A model generated the notes under the pieces. The model had not been told where the DNA came from and did not search any database. It worked only from the letters and a program-made list of their open reading frames with translations. This document shows positions 7,986-16,625 of a stretch of DNA of 46,736 nucleotides, in pieces. The DNA lies in contig CALUYE010000008.1 in the NCBI GenBank assembly GCA_944324945.1, positions 1 through 46,736 on the forward strand, in the 5' to 3' direction. Made by a program: the position numbers and the translations under genes. Positions within the stretch are counted from its first letter, which is position 1. Each line of letters begins with the position of its first letter. The stretch is from Candidatus Gastranaerophilales bacterium. GTDB lineage: Bacteria > Cyanobacteriota > Vampirovibrionia > Gastranaerophilales > Gastranaerophilaceae.

Positions 7986-8753
7986 ATGAAAAAAGCTTTT
8001 ACATTAGCTGAAATTTTAATCGTTTTAGTTATAATCGGTGTTTTAACCATGATACTTTTACCTGTGGCTTTTCAGGGTTCACCTGATGAAGATGTTTTAA
8101 AATTCAAAAAAGCATACAATACAATAACAACCGCTGTAAAAGAACTTGTTTCTTCCGATGAATATTATCAGGACGGAGATTTAGGAATAAGAAAAAACGG
8201 CAATATGATTGATGGTACTCATAAAGGAGATAATACATATTTTTGCGAATCATTCTCCGATATTGCCTCAACAAAATCAATAAATTGTGCTGAAAGCTCA
8301 TCAAACAGCTATGACGGATATTTAAATGTTGATAATGACGGGAAAATAAATAACTGGCAAGACAGAATAGATTCCTCGTTTGAGGGAAACTCAAGCGGCG
8401 CATACGCTCTTGATACAATGTGTGAAAAAAGCAATATTGAAGCGGAAATAATATTTACAAACAATATTAAATTCTATCAACTTGAACCTGAATGTACTTT
8501 TGGCATCACAAGGGACAATGTAAAAAATGCGCAAAATGTATCAAAAGAAGAATTTGAACGCTTTAAAGGGCAGAGGTTATTTAATAACCCCGGATGGTGG
8601 AATGACGGATCTTTTGACACCATATATAAAGTATTTTGTATTGATATAAATACGGGCGAAAAACCTTTCGGCATAGGTATCAGAGCAGACGGAAAAATTT
8701 TAAACGGTGCAAGGGCAAACGAATGGCTGAATAAAAAAATTCAAAAAGAATAA
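7986..8753 (+). CDS. Type IV prepilin-like (pseudopilin) protein
   Basis: This 255-residue protein has a class III prepilin leader: MKKA, then FTLAEILIVLVIIGVLTMI as the hydrophobic N-terminal helix with Glu at +5. Cleavage and N-methylation would fall at A4/F5; Ala replaces the usual Gly, which prepilin peptidases tolerate in some pilins. The globular part is large, with two early cysteines (YFCESFSD, INCAES) and ends with FGIGIRADGKILNGARANEW, a tail style common in pseudopilins of gut Melainabacteria. It lacks other pilus genes next to it. It is divergent from an XRE gene, and a weak AGGG precedes the ATG. It may be a minor pilin or an adhesin-like pilin; the target is unknown. Confidence 0.8.
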   Translation: MKKAFTLAEILIVLVIIGVLTMILLPVAFQGSPDEDVLKFKKAYNTITTAVKELVSSDEYYQDGDLGIRKNGNMIDGTHKGDNTYFCESFSDIASTKSINCAESSSNSYDGYLNVDNDGKINNWQDRIDSSFEGNSSGAYALDTMCEKSNIEAEIIFTNNIKFYQLEPECTFGITRDNVKNAQNVSKEEFERFKGQRLFNNPGWWNDGSFDTIYKVFCIDINTGEKPFGIGIRADGKILNGARANEWLNKKIQKE

Positions 8754-8861
8754 TGTTAACTTATGTAAAAATTTTTAAAAAAAGTTTATATTTTTTTAAA
8801 GTTTCGCATCTTAAATTCCGTAAAAAAAATCAGTGTGTATTTAAGAAGGAAAAACTGTTAG

Positions 8862-10568
8862 ATGGGAAACGAAGTTAATATTAATCCATTCGGCTATGAC
8901 AGCTACAAGGATCTTAAAAAAGATATCGGAAATACTAAAGATGCAAACGGAGATAAGTTCTCATCTTCAAAAAGCGAATACGCACAGGAATCAATTTTTT
9001 CTTCCGAGGATAAGGAAGTGACAAAAGAAGATTTTCTCGACAGGCTTGAAGAAATCGGACTTAATGATGATGCTGCAAGTGCTATGTGGGAAATTTTAAA
9101 CATAGACACAAGCGAAGAATCTCTTGATATACTTGATACGTCAGAAATTGACAATTTACTTCAAATGTATGGAGATGATATTAATATTGATATTGATGAA
9201 GATGAAGAAATTCAAGATTTAACCCTGCAGGGCTTTTTAGAAAACCTTGGAGATGAAAACGAAATAAAAACAGATGATAAAACAGATACATCCGAACTTT
9301 TAGAAAATTACACAAGCGATAAAATCAATCAGGATAAAAACGAAATAACAAGCTATTTTGATACAATCAACGACGCAATTGAAAAAATAAATTCAAACGA
9401 CAAAAACGTTACCCCGACAAGCACTCAAAACGACGGCATAATAGGCTATACCGTTGATATGGGCAAAAACAGATATGTCAGAATAAGCATCGAAAACGGA
9501 CAGATGAAAGATGCAACTTTTTATTCAGCTAAAAATTCCGAAATTACAAACCTTGCAAGAGCGGAATTTGGCGAAAATCAAACAATTGAAAACATCATGC
9601 TTGATAAAGATAAATCAAATTTTGCCGAAACAACAGGTTATTTTGATTCAAACGGAAATTTAACTTCAATAAATTACGATAAAAACGAAAATAAAACATC
9701 TGAAATCAGCGCAAGATTTGAAAACGGCAGCCTCGTAAGCGTTCTTGCAAATTCAAATGACTCGGGAAGCGCCGATATTGAATTTAGCGTAGATTCAAAC
9801 GGAAATTATTCTAAAAGCTATAAGCTTGACAATAACGGCGAAAGAATTATAGAAAAACAAGAAGTCCAAACACAACCTCACGTGCAACCTCAAGTGCAAG
9901 AAGTGCAAGAAACAGCTGCATCAACTGTAACAAAAAAATCGGAGTCTAAAAATAATGAGCGTAAAATTGTAGATGAAGAAAACAGAAGAAGTGTCTATGA
10001 CGCCGAAGGCAAGCTTGAGCGAACCGTAATCTATGAAAAAAACAAAACAACGGTATCTGAAACCAATGGAGAAACAACAACATACGAAACAGAAAACGGA
10101 TACTACAAAACAACTAAAAACGGAGTTACTAAATATACAGACGAATACGGAAATGAAGTAAACTATGCAACCGTTAAAGGATATAAAAAAGCAGGCGCCT
10201 ACTATACTGACGGAAATGGAACAATATATAATTCTAACGGCGAAAAAGTAAATGTAAATACAGAATTTTACAAGGAAGTTGCCAACGGAAAAAAATACAC
10301 GACTGATGGCGACAAATATATCATAAACAACAAGGTATATAACCAGGATGGAACATATAATAAAACAGAAACAACAAAAAGAACACTGGCAAGAGAAGGC
10401 ATAGAAGAAGGCACTCTCGGATATGAAAAAATTATGAGTGGCGCCGTAAGATTTACAAATAGCGACGGCTCATTCACAATAACCGAAGATGATGGTCCCT
10501 TATGGCTAAAAACAACGTATACATTTGATGCCAAAGGTAATTTATTGAAAAAAACGCATCACGGATAA
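8862..10568 (+). CDS. Large acidic protein with YD-like repeats
   Basis: This 568-residue protein of unknown function has no signal peptide or membrane segment. Residues 1-150 are strongly acidic and helical, with DDINIDIDEDEEIQDLTLQG. From about residue 190 there are repeated beta-hairpin-like units of the form Y-x-D-x-x-G-N/K-L (for example YFDSNGNLTSINYDKN, VYDAEGKLERTVIYEKN, YTDEYGNEVNY, YTFDAKGNLLKK), similar in pattern to YD/RHS repeats. A Q/V-rich linker (QPHVQPQVQEVQE) divides them. An AGAAGGA motif lies about 12 bases before the ATG. It follows the prepilin-like gene by 108 bases. The repeat pattern suggests an extended surface or structural protein, but the export route is not evident. 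Confidence 0.7.
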   Translation: MGNEVNINPFGYDSYKDLKKDIGNTKDANGDKFSSSKSEYAQESIFSSEDKEVTKEDFLDRLEEIGLNDDAASAMWEILNIDTSEESLDILDTSEIDNLLQMYGDDINIDIDEDEEIQDLTLQGFLENLGDENEIKTDDKTDTSELLENYTSDKINQDKNEITSYFDTINDAIEKINSNDKNVTPTSTQNDGIIGYTVDMGKNRYVRISIENGQMKDATFYSAKNSEITNLARAEFGENQTIENIMLDKDKSNFAETTGYFDSNGNLTSINYDKNENKTSEISARFENGSLVSVLANSNDSGSADIEFSVDSNGNYSKSYKLDNNGERIIEKQEVQTQPHVQPQVQEVQETAASTVTKKSESKNNERKIVDEENRRSVYDAEGKLERTVIYEKNKTTVSETNGETTTYETENGYYKTTKNGVTKYTDEYGNEVNYATVKGYKKAGAYYTDGNGTIYNSNGEKVNVNTEFYKEVANGKKYTTDGDKYIINNKVYNQDGTYNKTETTKRTLAREGIEEGTLGYEKIMSGAVRFTNSDGSFTITEDDGPLWLKTTYTFDAKGNLLKKTHHG

Positions 10569-10576
10569 ACATAACA

Positions 10577-10610
10577 ATAAAGCAGCTGTGATATATCACA
10601 GCTGCTTTAT
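10577..10610. terminator. Bidirectional terminator, perfect 34-bp palindrome
   Basis: The arms ATAAAGCAGCTGTGATA (10577-10593) and their exact reverse complement (10594-10610) form a GC-containing hairpin flanked by A/T. It lies between the converging genes ending at 10568 and 10629 and can serve both. Confidence 0.85.
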
Positions 10611-10628
10611 TTTCAGATTATTTATTAA

Positions 10629-12050
10629 TTAAAAAATAACCGTCAATTCTTCATTAGGATTCAATGCTGCAGAGTTTGAAACTGATGGAACGATTGTGTA
10701 AACAATTTCATCACCGATTTCATAAACTATGCCGAATACTCCCGAAACTGTAGTTTTGATGATACCATAGATACCTTTACCTAGAGTAACAAATGAAGTT
10801 CCGAAGCTGCAAACGCCGCGGCCCATGTGTCCTGTTAGAGTTTCTACAAATGTATCACCCAGTCTGTCGCCGTATTCTTCTAAACCGTTACCTGAAATAT
10901 TAACGATTTGACCTGCACTTCTACCTACAACACCAACTGTGCGGGCTGCTGCAGTAAAGGGAAGTCCGAAGATTCTTGCGATGATGTTAGGATTTTTTAA
11001 ACAATCAGCAGTTGCGCTTGAAATTTCTTTCGGGAAGCAAGCTTCCATATCGCCGTTTTTAATTTTTTCAAATTTAACGCTGATTGAGCCGGGGTGTTTA
11101 CCAAGACCGGGTCTTTGAACAGTAACAACCTTACCGTATACCTTAGAGCCTGCGGGGAATGTTTGACCTAAAACGCAAACATCTTCGGTTGTTTTTGCTA
11201 CAAATACATCGCCTATATTTGAATGCTTAGCATCAATTCTATCTAACATTTTGATTTTAATTGCAACGGGAGCTGCGGTTTTATTAAATGCATCACCTAT
11301 AAGCTTACCGTTAGCGCCGTATTTCATTCTTAATTCGCCGACTAATGTAGCAACATGATGTCTTGATAAATATGGATTTTCAAGTAATGCTTTAGAATCA
11401 GGAAGATTATCAATTAAACCTGAAGCAACAACTTCTTTTGTGCATCCGTATGCCCAGTTGGGGATATTTTCTATTGTTTTTCCTTTTAATGTCGGAGCGC
11501 TTCCGTCATTTGTATAATCAACATCTATTAATTTTGCAATGGTAGCAAATACTTCCGCTTTTGTAATTGCTTGATCGGGTTTGAATGATTTATCGGGGTA
11601 TCCGATCATAACATCTGCTGAAGTTGCTTTTGCAATTTCGTCGTTTGCCCAATAGGAAGCAGTAACGTCTGTGTAGGTTTTGTTAATTCCAACACTTTTC
11701 ATATCTAAACCTTGAGATAGCATAAATGCAAGTTCGGATCTTGAAACAGGCATTTTAATATTAAATTCTTTGTCGCCCATTTTTGCGCTCATAGCGCCCA
11801 AAAGATCTCTTGACCATGCATTTACGTAAGTGTTATTTTTGTTTGTAAAGCCAAGTCTGTTTCTTTGTTTCAAGACTTTTCCGCCAATTCTGTAAACAGA
11901 ATCCGCATCTTGAACTTCCGTAGCGTCAGCATTCATTAAAGACGGATGAGCATAAACTTCGATTTTTTTAGCGTCTTGATGAGCAAATACGCTTGCGCAA
12001 GACAAGAACAAAGCTAAAGTAATCGATAAAGCTGTTGTAGTTCTTTTCAT
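10629..12050 (-). CDS. SLH-domain exported envelope protein
   Basis: This 473-residue protein has a Sec signal peptide (MKRTTTALSITLALFLSCAS, then VFA with cleavage near residue 23). An S-layer-homology motif follows at about residues 125-175 (TYTDVTASYWANDEIAKATS, then IGYPDKSFKPDQAITKAE), with a second weaker one around 195-240. In cyanobacteria SLH domains bind peptidoglycan-linked polymer. The C-terminal half has a beta-rich region (VFVAKTTEDVCVLGQTFPAG) and Gly-rich helices, unlike the long beta-barrel of cyanobacterial SLH porins. At 473 residues it could still be a short envelope protein, but a barrel is not obvious. A near-consensus promoter and an AGGAG Shine-Dalgarno suggest high expression. 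Confidence 0.8.
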   Translation of the reverse strand: MKRTTTALSITLALFLSCASVFAHQDAKKIEVYAHPSLMNADATEVQDADSVYRIGGKVLKQRNRLGFTNKNNTYVNAWSRDLLGAMSAKMGDKEFNIKMPVSRSELAFMLSQGLDMKSVGINKTYTDVTASYWANDEIAKATSADVMIGYPDKSFKPDQAITKAEVFATIAKLIDVDYTNDGSAPTLKGKTIENIPNWAYGCTKEVVASGLIDNLPDSKALLENPYLSRHHVATLVGELRMKYGANGKLIGDAFNKTAAPVAIKIKMLDRIDAKHSNIGDVFVAKTTEDVCVLGQTFPAGSKVYGKVVTVQRPGLGKHPGSISVKFEKIKNGDMEACFPKEISSATADCLKNPNIIARIFGLPFTAAARTVGVVGRSAGQIVNISGNGLEEYGDRLGDTFVETLTGHMGRGVCSFGTSFVTLGKGIYGIIKTTVSGVFGIVYEIGDEIVYTIVPSVSNSAALNPNEELTVIF

Positions 12051-12101
12051 AACGTACTCCTATTCTTAAACATACCCAAAAAATACTATTTTGGTAGCCT
12101 A

Positions 12102-12130
12102 ATTATCTTATAAGAGTTGAAAATAGTCAA
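12102..12130 (-). promoter_or_regulatory. Strong promoter of the SLH-domain gene
   Basis: On the minus strand TTGACT (12125-12130), a 17-base spacer and GATAAT (12102-12107) form a near-consensus sigma-70 promoter. The transcript would have a leader of about 45 bases that can fold into a small hairpin (about 12073-12096) before the AGGAG site. Confidence 0.75.
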
Positions 12131-12139
12131 GTGGAAAAA

Positions 12140-13309
12140 TCAATTTAATTTATTTATGTCGTTATAAATAATCAATGAGGCATCCTGAATTAAAAATCTC
12201 GCGTTATAATTATTTCTCGGGCGTTTTACAAGAATGGTAACAATGTATTTTTTGCCCGTTGAAGTGTATATAATTCCGCTATCGCCAAGCATTGTTGCAA
12301 TATTTCCCGTTTTGTGCAAAACCATGGTATCGGGAGGCAGTTTTTCTTTTAATAAATGAATATTTTTAGTGTTTCCAAGATATTCCTTTAAAACATTTTT
12401 ATATTTCGGAGGAATATAGTATGGATTATTGATATTATATAAAATTTCCGATATTTCTCTTGCCGTAATTTTATTATATCCTTCTAAATCAGGAAGCCAT
12501 TGACCCATGGAAGTTGTTTTTAATCCGATATTTCTCATAGCGCGGTTAAAAGAATCCATACCGCCTATTTCATATAAAAGCATATTTGTTGCGGAATTAT
12601 CCGATACAGCTATCATTTCGTTTGCAAGATAATCAAGCGTATAATCAACATCTGCTTTTGTGTATTGTAAATGCCCTGAGCCTAATGTTTTATATTGATT
12701 TGTATATTTTCTTTTATCGGTTAGTTTAATAGGATTTTGTGTTTTTTGTGATTCGTCAATAAGCCTCATTAGTTCAAAAGCTATGGGGATTTTTATGATA
12801 CTTGCGCTTTCGTATGGTTCATCAGCTCTTATTTCAAGACCTTTTCCCGTTGAATATTCCCAAACGTAAACAGAAGGGGTTAAATAAGGATATTTTTTAA
12901 ATAATTCAAGCAGCTTTTGCTTTGTTTCGCTTAATTCCCCTACCATTTTTATTGTTGTAAAATCTTTTGATTTAGATACGGGTTCAATAAATAACGGGGT
13001 ATTAAAAAGATAGGAATTGTGGATATATGCGCTTTTTGGATTAACGTATGAAACGGGAGAATCAAAAACAAGCTTCCGATTTAAAAAACGGTTAAAATAT
13101 AGCGGACGGACAAAATTTTCAAACATGTAAGGACAAACATAATACCCGTATGCGCCTAAAATTGAACATGCTATAAGGAGGGCAAAAACATTTACTTTTG
13201 ATTTTTTTTGCCTTTTCTTTGCGAGTTTCTTTCGGGGGAAATTTATCTTGCAGTAATTATATTGGGCTTCATAGTAACAGCCCGTATTTAGCTTATTTTG
13301 TGCTCTCAT
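12140..13309 (-). CDS. Membrane-anchored class A beta-lactamase-like serine hydrolase
   Basis: This 389-residue protein has a basic cytoplasmic N-terminus (about 1-39), one membrane anchor (about 40-57) and a periplasmic serine hydrolase domain. The three penicillin-recognising motifs are visible: S170-I-I-K173, S236-D-N238 and K333-T-G335. The omega-loop region reads LPDLEGYNKITARE and is shorter than in true class A beta-lactamases; E276 might or might not act as the general base. So it could be a penicillin-binding-protein-like enzyme or a weak beta-lactamase. Drug hydrolysis is not shown by sequence. The ATG at 13309 lacks a clear Shine-Dalgarno. The gene stands alone, divergent from the GGDEF gene. 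Confidence 0.82.
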   Translation of the reverse strand: MRAQNKLNTGCYYEAQYNYCKINFPRKKLAKKRQKKSKVNVFALLIACSILGAYGYYVCPYMFENFVRPLYFNRFLNRKLVFDSPVSYVNPKSAYIHNSYLFNTPLFIEPVSKSKDFTTIKMVGELSETKQKLLELFKKYPYLTPSVYVWEYSTGKGLEIRADEPYESASIIKIPIAFELMRLIDESQKTQNPIKLTDKRKYTNQYKTLGSGHLQYTKADVDYTLDYLANEMIAVSDNSATNMLLYEIGGMDSFNRAMRNIGLKTTSMGQWLPDLEGYNKITAREISEILYNINNPYYIPPKYKNVLKEYLGNTKNIHLLKEKLPPDTMVLHKTGNIATMLGDSGIIYTSTGKKYIVTILVKRPRNNYNARFLIQDASLIIYNDINKLN

Positions 13310-13478
13310 ATTTGCTTATTTATGGCGACAATACAATCCACTATATATCATGATAAGTTTAATCAATATTGCGAAATATTACTATAATGTATTTGTATGA
13401 AATAATTTCAAAAATAAGGGTATTAAAAGTTAGTAATGTTATACTGAAAATGTAAAAATATAATTTATGGAGGATGAA

Positions 13479-14351
13479 ATGAATATTGTTATCTTCAGCG
13501 AAAACGCCAAGTCTAAATTAGCACAATATATAAAACTTGATGATGAAACGGAATTAAGAGAGTTTGATTTAAGCGAGCTTGAAAATTATAAACAATATAA
13601 CCCTTCTTTATTAATTTTTGATTTTGATTTGGATAAAATAAGAGAATTTTGCGCAGTTAGAAAAATAGAATGCTGTGTTTTAATACCAACCCCCGTTATA
13701 CCAGATTCTTTAACCGTTAGAGCGCTAAGCTACGATTATATTACAACTCCCGTTAACGAAACGGAATTAAACGTCAGAATAAAAGCTTTATTAAAAACCT
13801 ATGACACCAAAAGAAGCCTTGTGAAATCGGCAATCTGCGATGAATTAACGGGATTATATAACAGAAAATACCTTCATCACAGACTTGATGCGGAAATTTC
13901 ACGTTCAAAAAGGTACGGCACTCCCGTTTCCTGTCTTTTATTGGACATAGATTATTTTAAAATAGTTAACGATATGTATGGTTATGATTGGGGTGATATT
14001 CTTTTAAAGAAAATTGCTCAAATGTTAAGCGCATTAGTCAGAAAAGAAGATGTATTAACAAGATACGGGGATGAAGAATTTATCGTAATTCTGCCCGAGA
14101 CAACAGAGCAGCAGGCTATGATTTTTGCCGAACGTTTCAGATCGGATGTCGAAAAAATGGAATTCATACCCGCAAACGAAGAAGAACGCCACCCGATAAC
14201 AATATCGGGAGGAATTTCATCATTCCCTTGCGCAGAAGACATTGAAGAAGATTCAAATACGTTAATAAGATACGCGGAACATGCGCTATATAACGCAAAA
14301 CAATCAGGCAAAAATAAAATCGTTGAATTTTCAAAAATGAATTTAGGCTAG
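13479..14351 (+). CDS. GGDEF-domain protein (putative diguanylate cyclase) with variant signature
   Basis: Residues 1-115 look like a degenerate response-regulator receiver fold (DFDLDKIREF, LSYDYITTPVNETELNVRI). Residues 125-285 form a GGDEF domain with DELTGLYNRKYL and LLLDIDYFKIVNDMYGYDWGD. The signature reads RYGDEEF (G197-D-E-E-F201), so the second glycine of GG(D/E)EF is aspartate, which may weaken GTP binding. The inhibitory I-site RxxD (R188-K-E-D191) is present at the usual spacing. The ATG at 13479 is preferred over the in-frame ATG at 13467, because the GGAGG at 13470 then serves as Shine-Dalgarno. It lies just upstream of the exporter operon on the same strand. Confidence 0.87.
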   Translation: MNIVIFSENAKSKLAQYIKLDDETELREFDLSELENYKQYNPSLLIFDFDLDKIREFCAVRKIECCVLIPTPVIPDSLTVRALSYDYITTPVNETELNVRIKALLKTYDTKRSLVKSAICDELTGLYNRKYLHHRLDAEISRSKRYGTPVSCLLLDIDYFKIVNDMYGYDWGDILLKKIAQMLSALVRKEDVLTRYGDEEFIVILPETTEQQAMIFAERFRSDVEKMEFIPANEEERHPITISGGISSFPCAEDIEEDSNTLIRYAEHALYNAKQSGKNKIVEFSKMNLG

Positions 14352-14403
14352 CTGAATCATAAAATTAACCTAGCCTTAATTACTTATTTAAAAACATATT
14401 AAA

Positions 14404-15723
14404 ATGATAAAAAATCTTTATATGAGGATTTTATTGTTAATTTTAATATGTTTTTTATCCGTAAATTGTGCATATTGCTATAATCTTGACTTTTTTTCAA
14501 GATTTAGCGACAAATTTTTAGACGAATACATAAAAGAAGCACTGATAAATAACCATGATTTAAAAGCGGCAAACCAAAAACTTGAGCAGTACAGGTTTCA
14601 AATTAAAGAACAGTTTGCAAAAGAACTTCCTCAAGCATCCGTTATGAGTAATTACGCAGGTGCGCATTTTCCCGTTAATGATAATAACATTTTTATCAAA
14701 CAAAATTCTTACGTTTTACCGATAAGAGCAAGTTATGAGCCTGATTTACTGTTGAAAAACAGAGATAAAACAAAATCAAAACGAAAACTTTTTATGGCGC
14801 AGTGCGCAAATAAAGACAGTGTTTATATATCTTTATTAAGCGATGTAGCTTGTGCTTATATTAATATTTTATTATTTGATTATTTAATTGAAAAAGAATT
14901 ACAGATTCTAAACTCTAAAATTCAATCACTTTCTTATAATTCCAAAAAATATAAAAGCGGGATAATTGATACTGTTGAATTTAACAACTATTTACAAGAG
15001 CTTGAAAATGAAAAAATAATTTATGAAAATTTAGTCAAAAATCAAAAAAACACTCTTTTTAATTTCGCATCTTTAATCGGGCGCAGTCCTGATAATTATC
15101 AAGAGCTTGAAAGAGGAAAGCTTGAAGATTTTGAATATATTGAAACAATACCTGATATTATTAATTCCGATTTAATATATTCAAGACCTGATGTTATTGA
15201 AATCGAAAACAAATTAAGAAGTTCAAAAATAGACATTACGGTTGCAAAAAAAGAATTTTTCCCGAGTTTCAATATAACGGGTTTTCTTGTTTTTGATACG
15301 GCAGGAGCAGGGAACTTTTTTTCGTGGGAATCGTCTTTTGCCTTTTTAATTGCGGGTTTAGCGCAGGATATATTTAAAGGCGGAGAAAAAATTGCAAATT
15401 TAAAAATCAAAAAAGCAAAGTATTTAGAACTTTTTGAGCAATATAAACAAATTGAACTAAACGCAATAAAAGAAATAAACAGTACGCTTAACGCCATTAA
15501 ACAGGATATAAAAAGCGAAAACACTTCAAAAAATCAAGTCATTATAGAAAAAAGAAACCTTAATGCCACAAATAAAAAGCTGAAAAGAGGAATAGTATCA
15601 AACATTGACTATCTTGATAATAAAATTCTCTTAAGTCAAAAAGAACAATTAAGCGCAACCGTAAAAGCTCAAAGACTTACGGATTATTTAAGTTTATATA
15701 AGGCAGTCGGCGGAAAATTATGA
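14404..15723 (+). CDS. TolC-like outer-membrane efflux protein
   Basis: This 439-residue protein has a signal peptide (cleavage near ...NCAYC, residues 23-26) and the OEP architecture: two long coiled-coil repeats (ALINNHDLKAANQKLEQYRF near the N-terminus, and the SSKIDITVAKKEFFPSFNIT segment that opens the second repeat). Family members form trimeric outer-membrane channels with a periplasmic tunnel. It may be lipid-anchored through one of the cysteines around 22-26, but no clean lipobox is seen. It is the first gene of a five-gene exporter operon and its stop overlaps the next ATG by 4 bases. The start has no obvious Shine-Dalgarno; the ATG at 14422 is an alternative. Confidence 0.88.
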   Translation: MIKNLYMRILLLILICFLSVNCAYCYNLDFFSRFSDKFLDEYIKEALINNHDLKAANQKLEQYRFQIKEQFAKELPQASVMSNYAGAHFPVNDNNIFIKQNSYVLPIRASYEPDLLLKNRDKTKSKRKLFMAQCANKDSVYISLLSDVACAYINILLFDYLIEKELQILNSKIQSLSYNSKKYKSGIIDTVEFNNYLQELENEKIIYENLVKNQKNTLFNFASLIGRSPDNYQELERGKLEDFEYIETIPDIINSDLIYSRPDVIEIENKLRSSKIDITVAKKEFFPSFNITGFLVFDTAGAGNFFSWESSFAFLIAGLAQDIFKGGEKIANLKIKKAKYLELFEQYKQIELNAIKEINSTLNAIKQDIKSENTSKNQVIIEKRNLNATNKKLKRGIVSNIDYLDNKILLSQKEQLSATVKAQRLTDYLSLYKAVGGKL

Positions 15724-16625
15724 ATAAAAAGATTGTTATATCAATAATTATTTTACTTATTATATTTGTTTTATTAACAATTTTTCTCATCATCAAAAAT
15801 TCAAACAAAAACATAATTAAAACCTACGGAAATATCGAAATAAGACAGGTTGATTTATCTTTTCAGGTTTCAGGGGTAATAAATAACGTTTTTGTTGAAG
15901 AAGGAGATTACGTAAAAGAAGGGCAGTTGATTGCAACTCTTGATGATAGGGATTATGTAGCAAATTACAAAAAAGCGCTGGGGCAAAAATTATCATCGGA
16001 TGCATTAAAAAAAGAAGATATATCAAAGTATGAAAGAAATCATCCCCTTTGTTTTGACGGAACAATATCAAAGGAATATTGCGAAACCCTTTTAAACAAC
16101 AAGGATTCAAGCATTGCAAAAAACAAAGAATACAGTGCCAATTTAGATTTTCAAAAAAACCGGCTTGACTATACAAAACTATACGCCCCTCAAAAAGGAA
16201 TAATATCAAGCAGAGTTCAAGAAAAAGGCGCAAGAGTTCAGGAAGGACAGATTATATACGTTATGAATCTGACACATCCGGTTTGGGTTAGGACTTATAT
16301 TAAAGAAACCGATTTAGGTAACATTAAATACGGTGCCACTGCAAGAGTTTTAACGGATACTATTGACCCTAAAACCAAAAAGCGAAAGGAATACAAAGGT
16401 TTTGTAGGCTATATCTCGCCTGTGAGCGAATTTAGTCCAAAAACCGTTCAAAGCGAAGATTTAAGAGCGGATTTAGTTTATAGAATAAGAGTCTATATCT
16501 ATGAAACAGACGAATACCTGCGCCAGGGGATGCCCGTAACTATTGAATTTTCATTGGATGATAAAAATGATACCGACAAAAGAAGAAAACTGCATCGAAA
16601 TACAAAATTTAGTCAAAAAATTTGA
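15720..16625 (+). CDS. HlyD-family membrane-fusion protein (YbhG type)
   Basis: This 301-residue periplasmic adaptor has one N-terminal membrane anchor (residues 5-26). A biotinyl-lipoyl half motif follows (VSGVINNVFVEEGDYVKEGQ), then a short alpha-hairpin containing a Cys pair (HPLCFDG, KEYCETL). The second lipoyl half is LYAPQKGIISSRVQEKGARV and the beta-barrel segment is VWVRTYIKETDLGNIKYG. It links the inner-membrane ABC permeases to the TolC-like channel. It overlaps the upstream gene by 4 bases and the ATPase gene by about 59 bases, which implies translational coupling. Substrates of YbhG-type systems are often cationic or toxic compounds; the one here is unknown. Confidence 0.92.
   Translation: MNKKIVISIIILLIIFVLLTIFLIIKNSNKNIIKTYGNIEIRQVDLSFQVSGVINNVFVEEGDYVKEGQLIATLDDRDYVANYKKALGQKLSSDALKKEDISKYERNHPLCFDGTISKEYCETLLNNKDSSIAKNKEYSANLDFQKNRLDYTKLYAPQKGIISSRVQEKGARVQEGQIIYVMNLTHPVWVRTYIKETDLGNIKYGATARVLTDTIDPKTKKRKEYKGFVGYISPVSEFSPKTVQSEDLRADLVYRIRVYIYETDEYLRQGMPVTIEFSLDDKNDTDKRRKLHRNTKFSQKI

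Noticed and set aside
12140-13309. Calling the serine hydrolase a drug-resistance beta-lactamase
   Set aside because: The three core motifs are present, but the omega loop is shortened and the Glu base is uncertain. Sequence alone does not support a resistance claim.
14343-14376. Possible terminator after the GGDEF gene
   Set aside because: AGGCTAG and CTAGCCT can pair over an 18-base loop, but the stem is short and no T-run follows.
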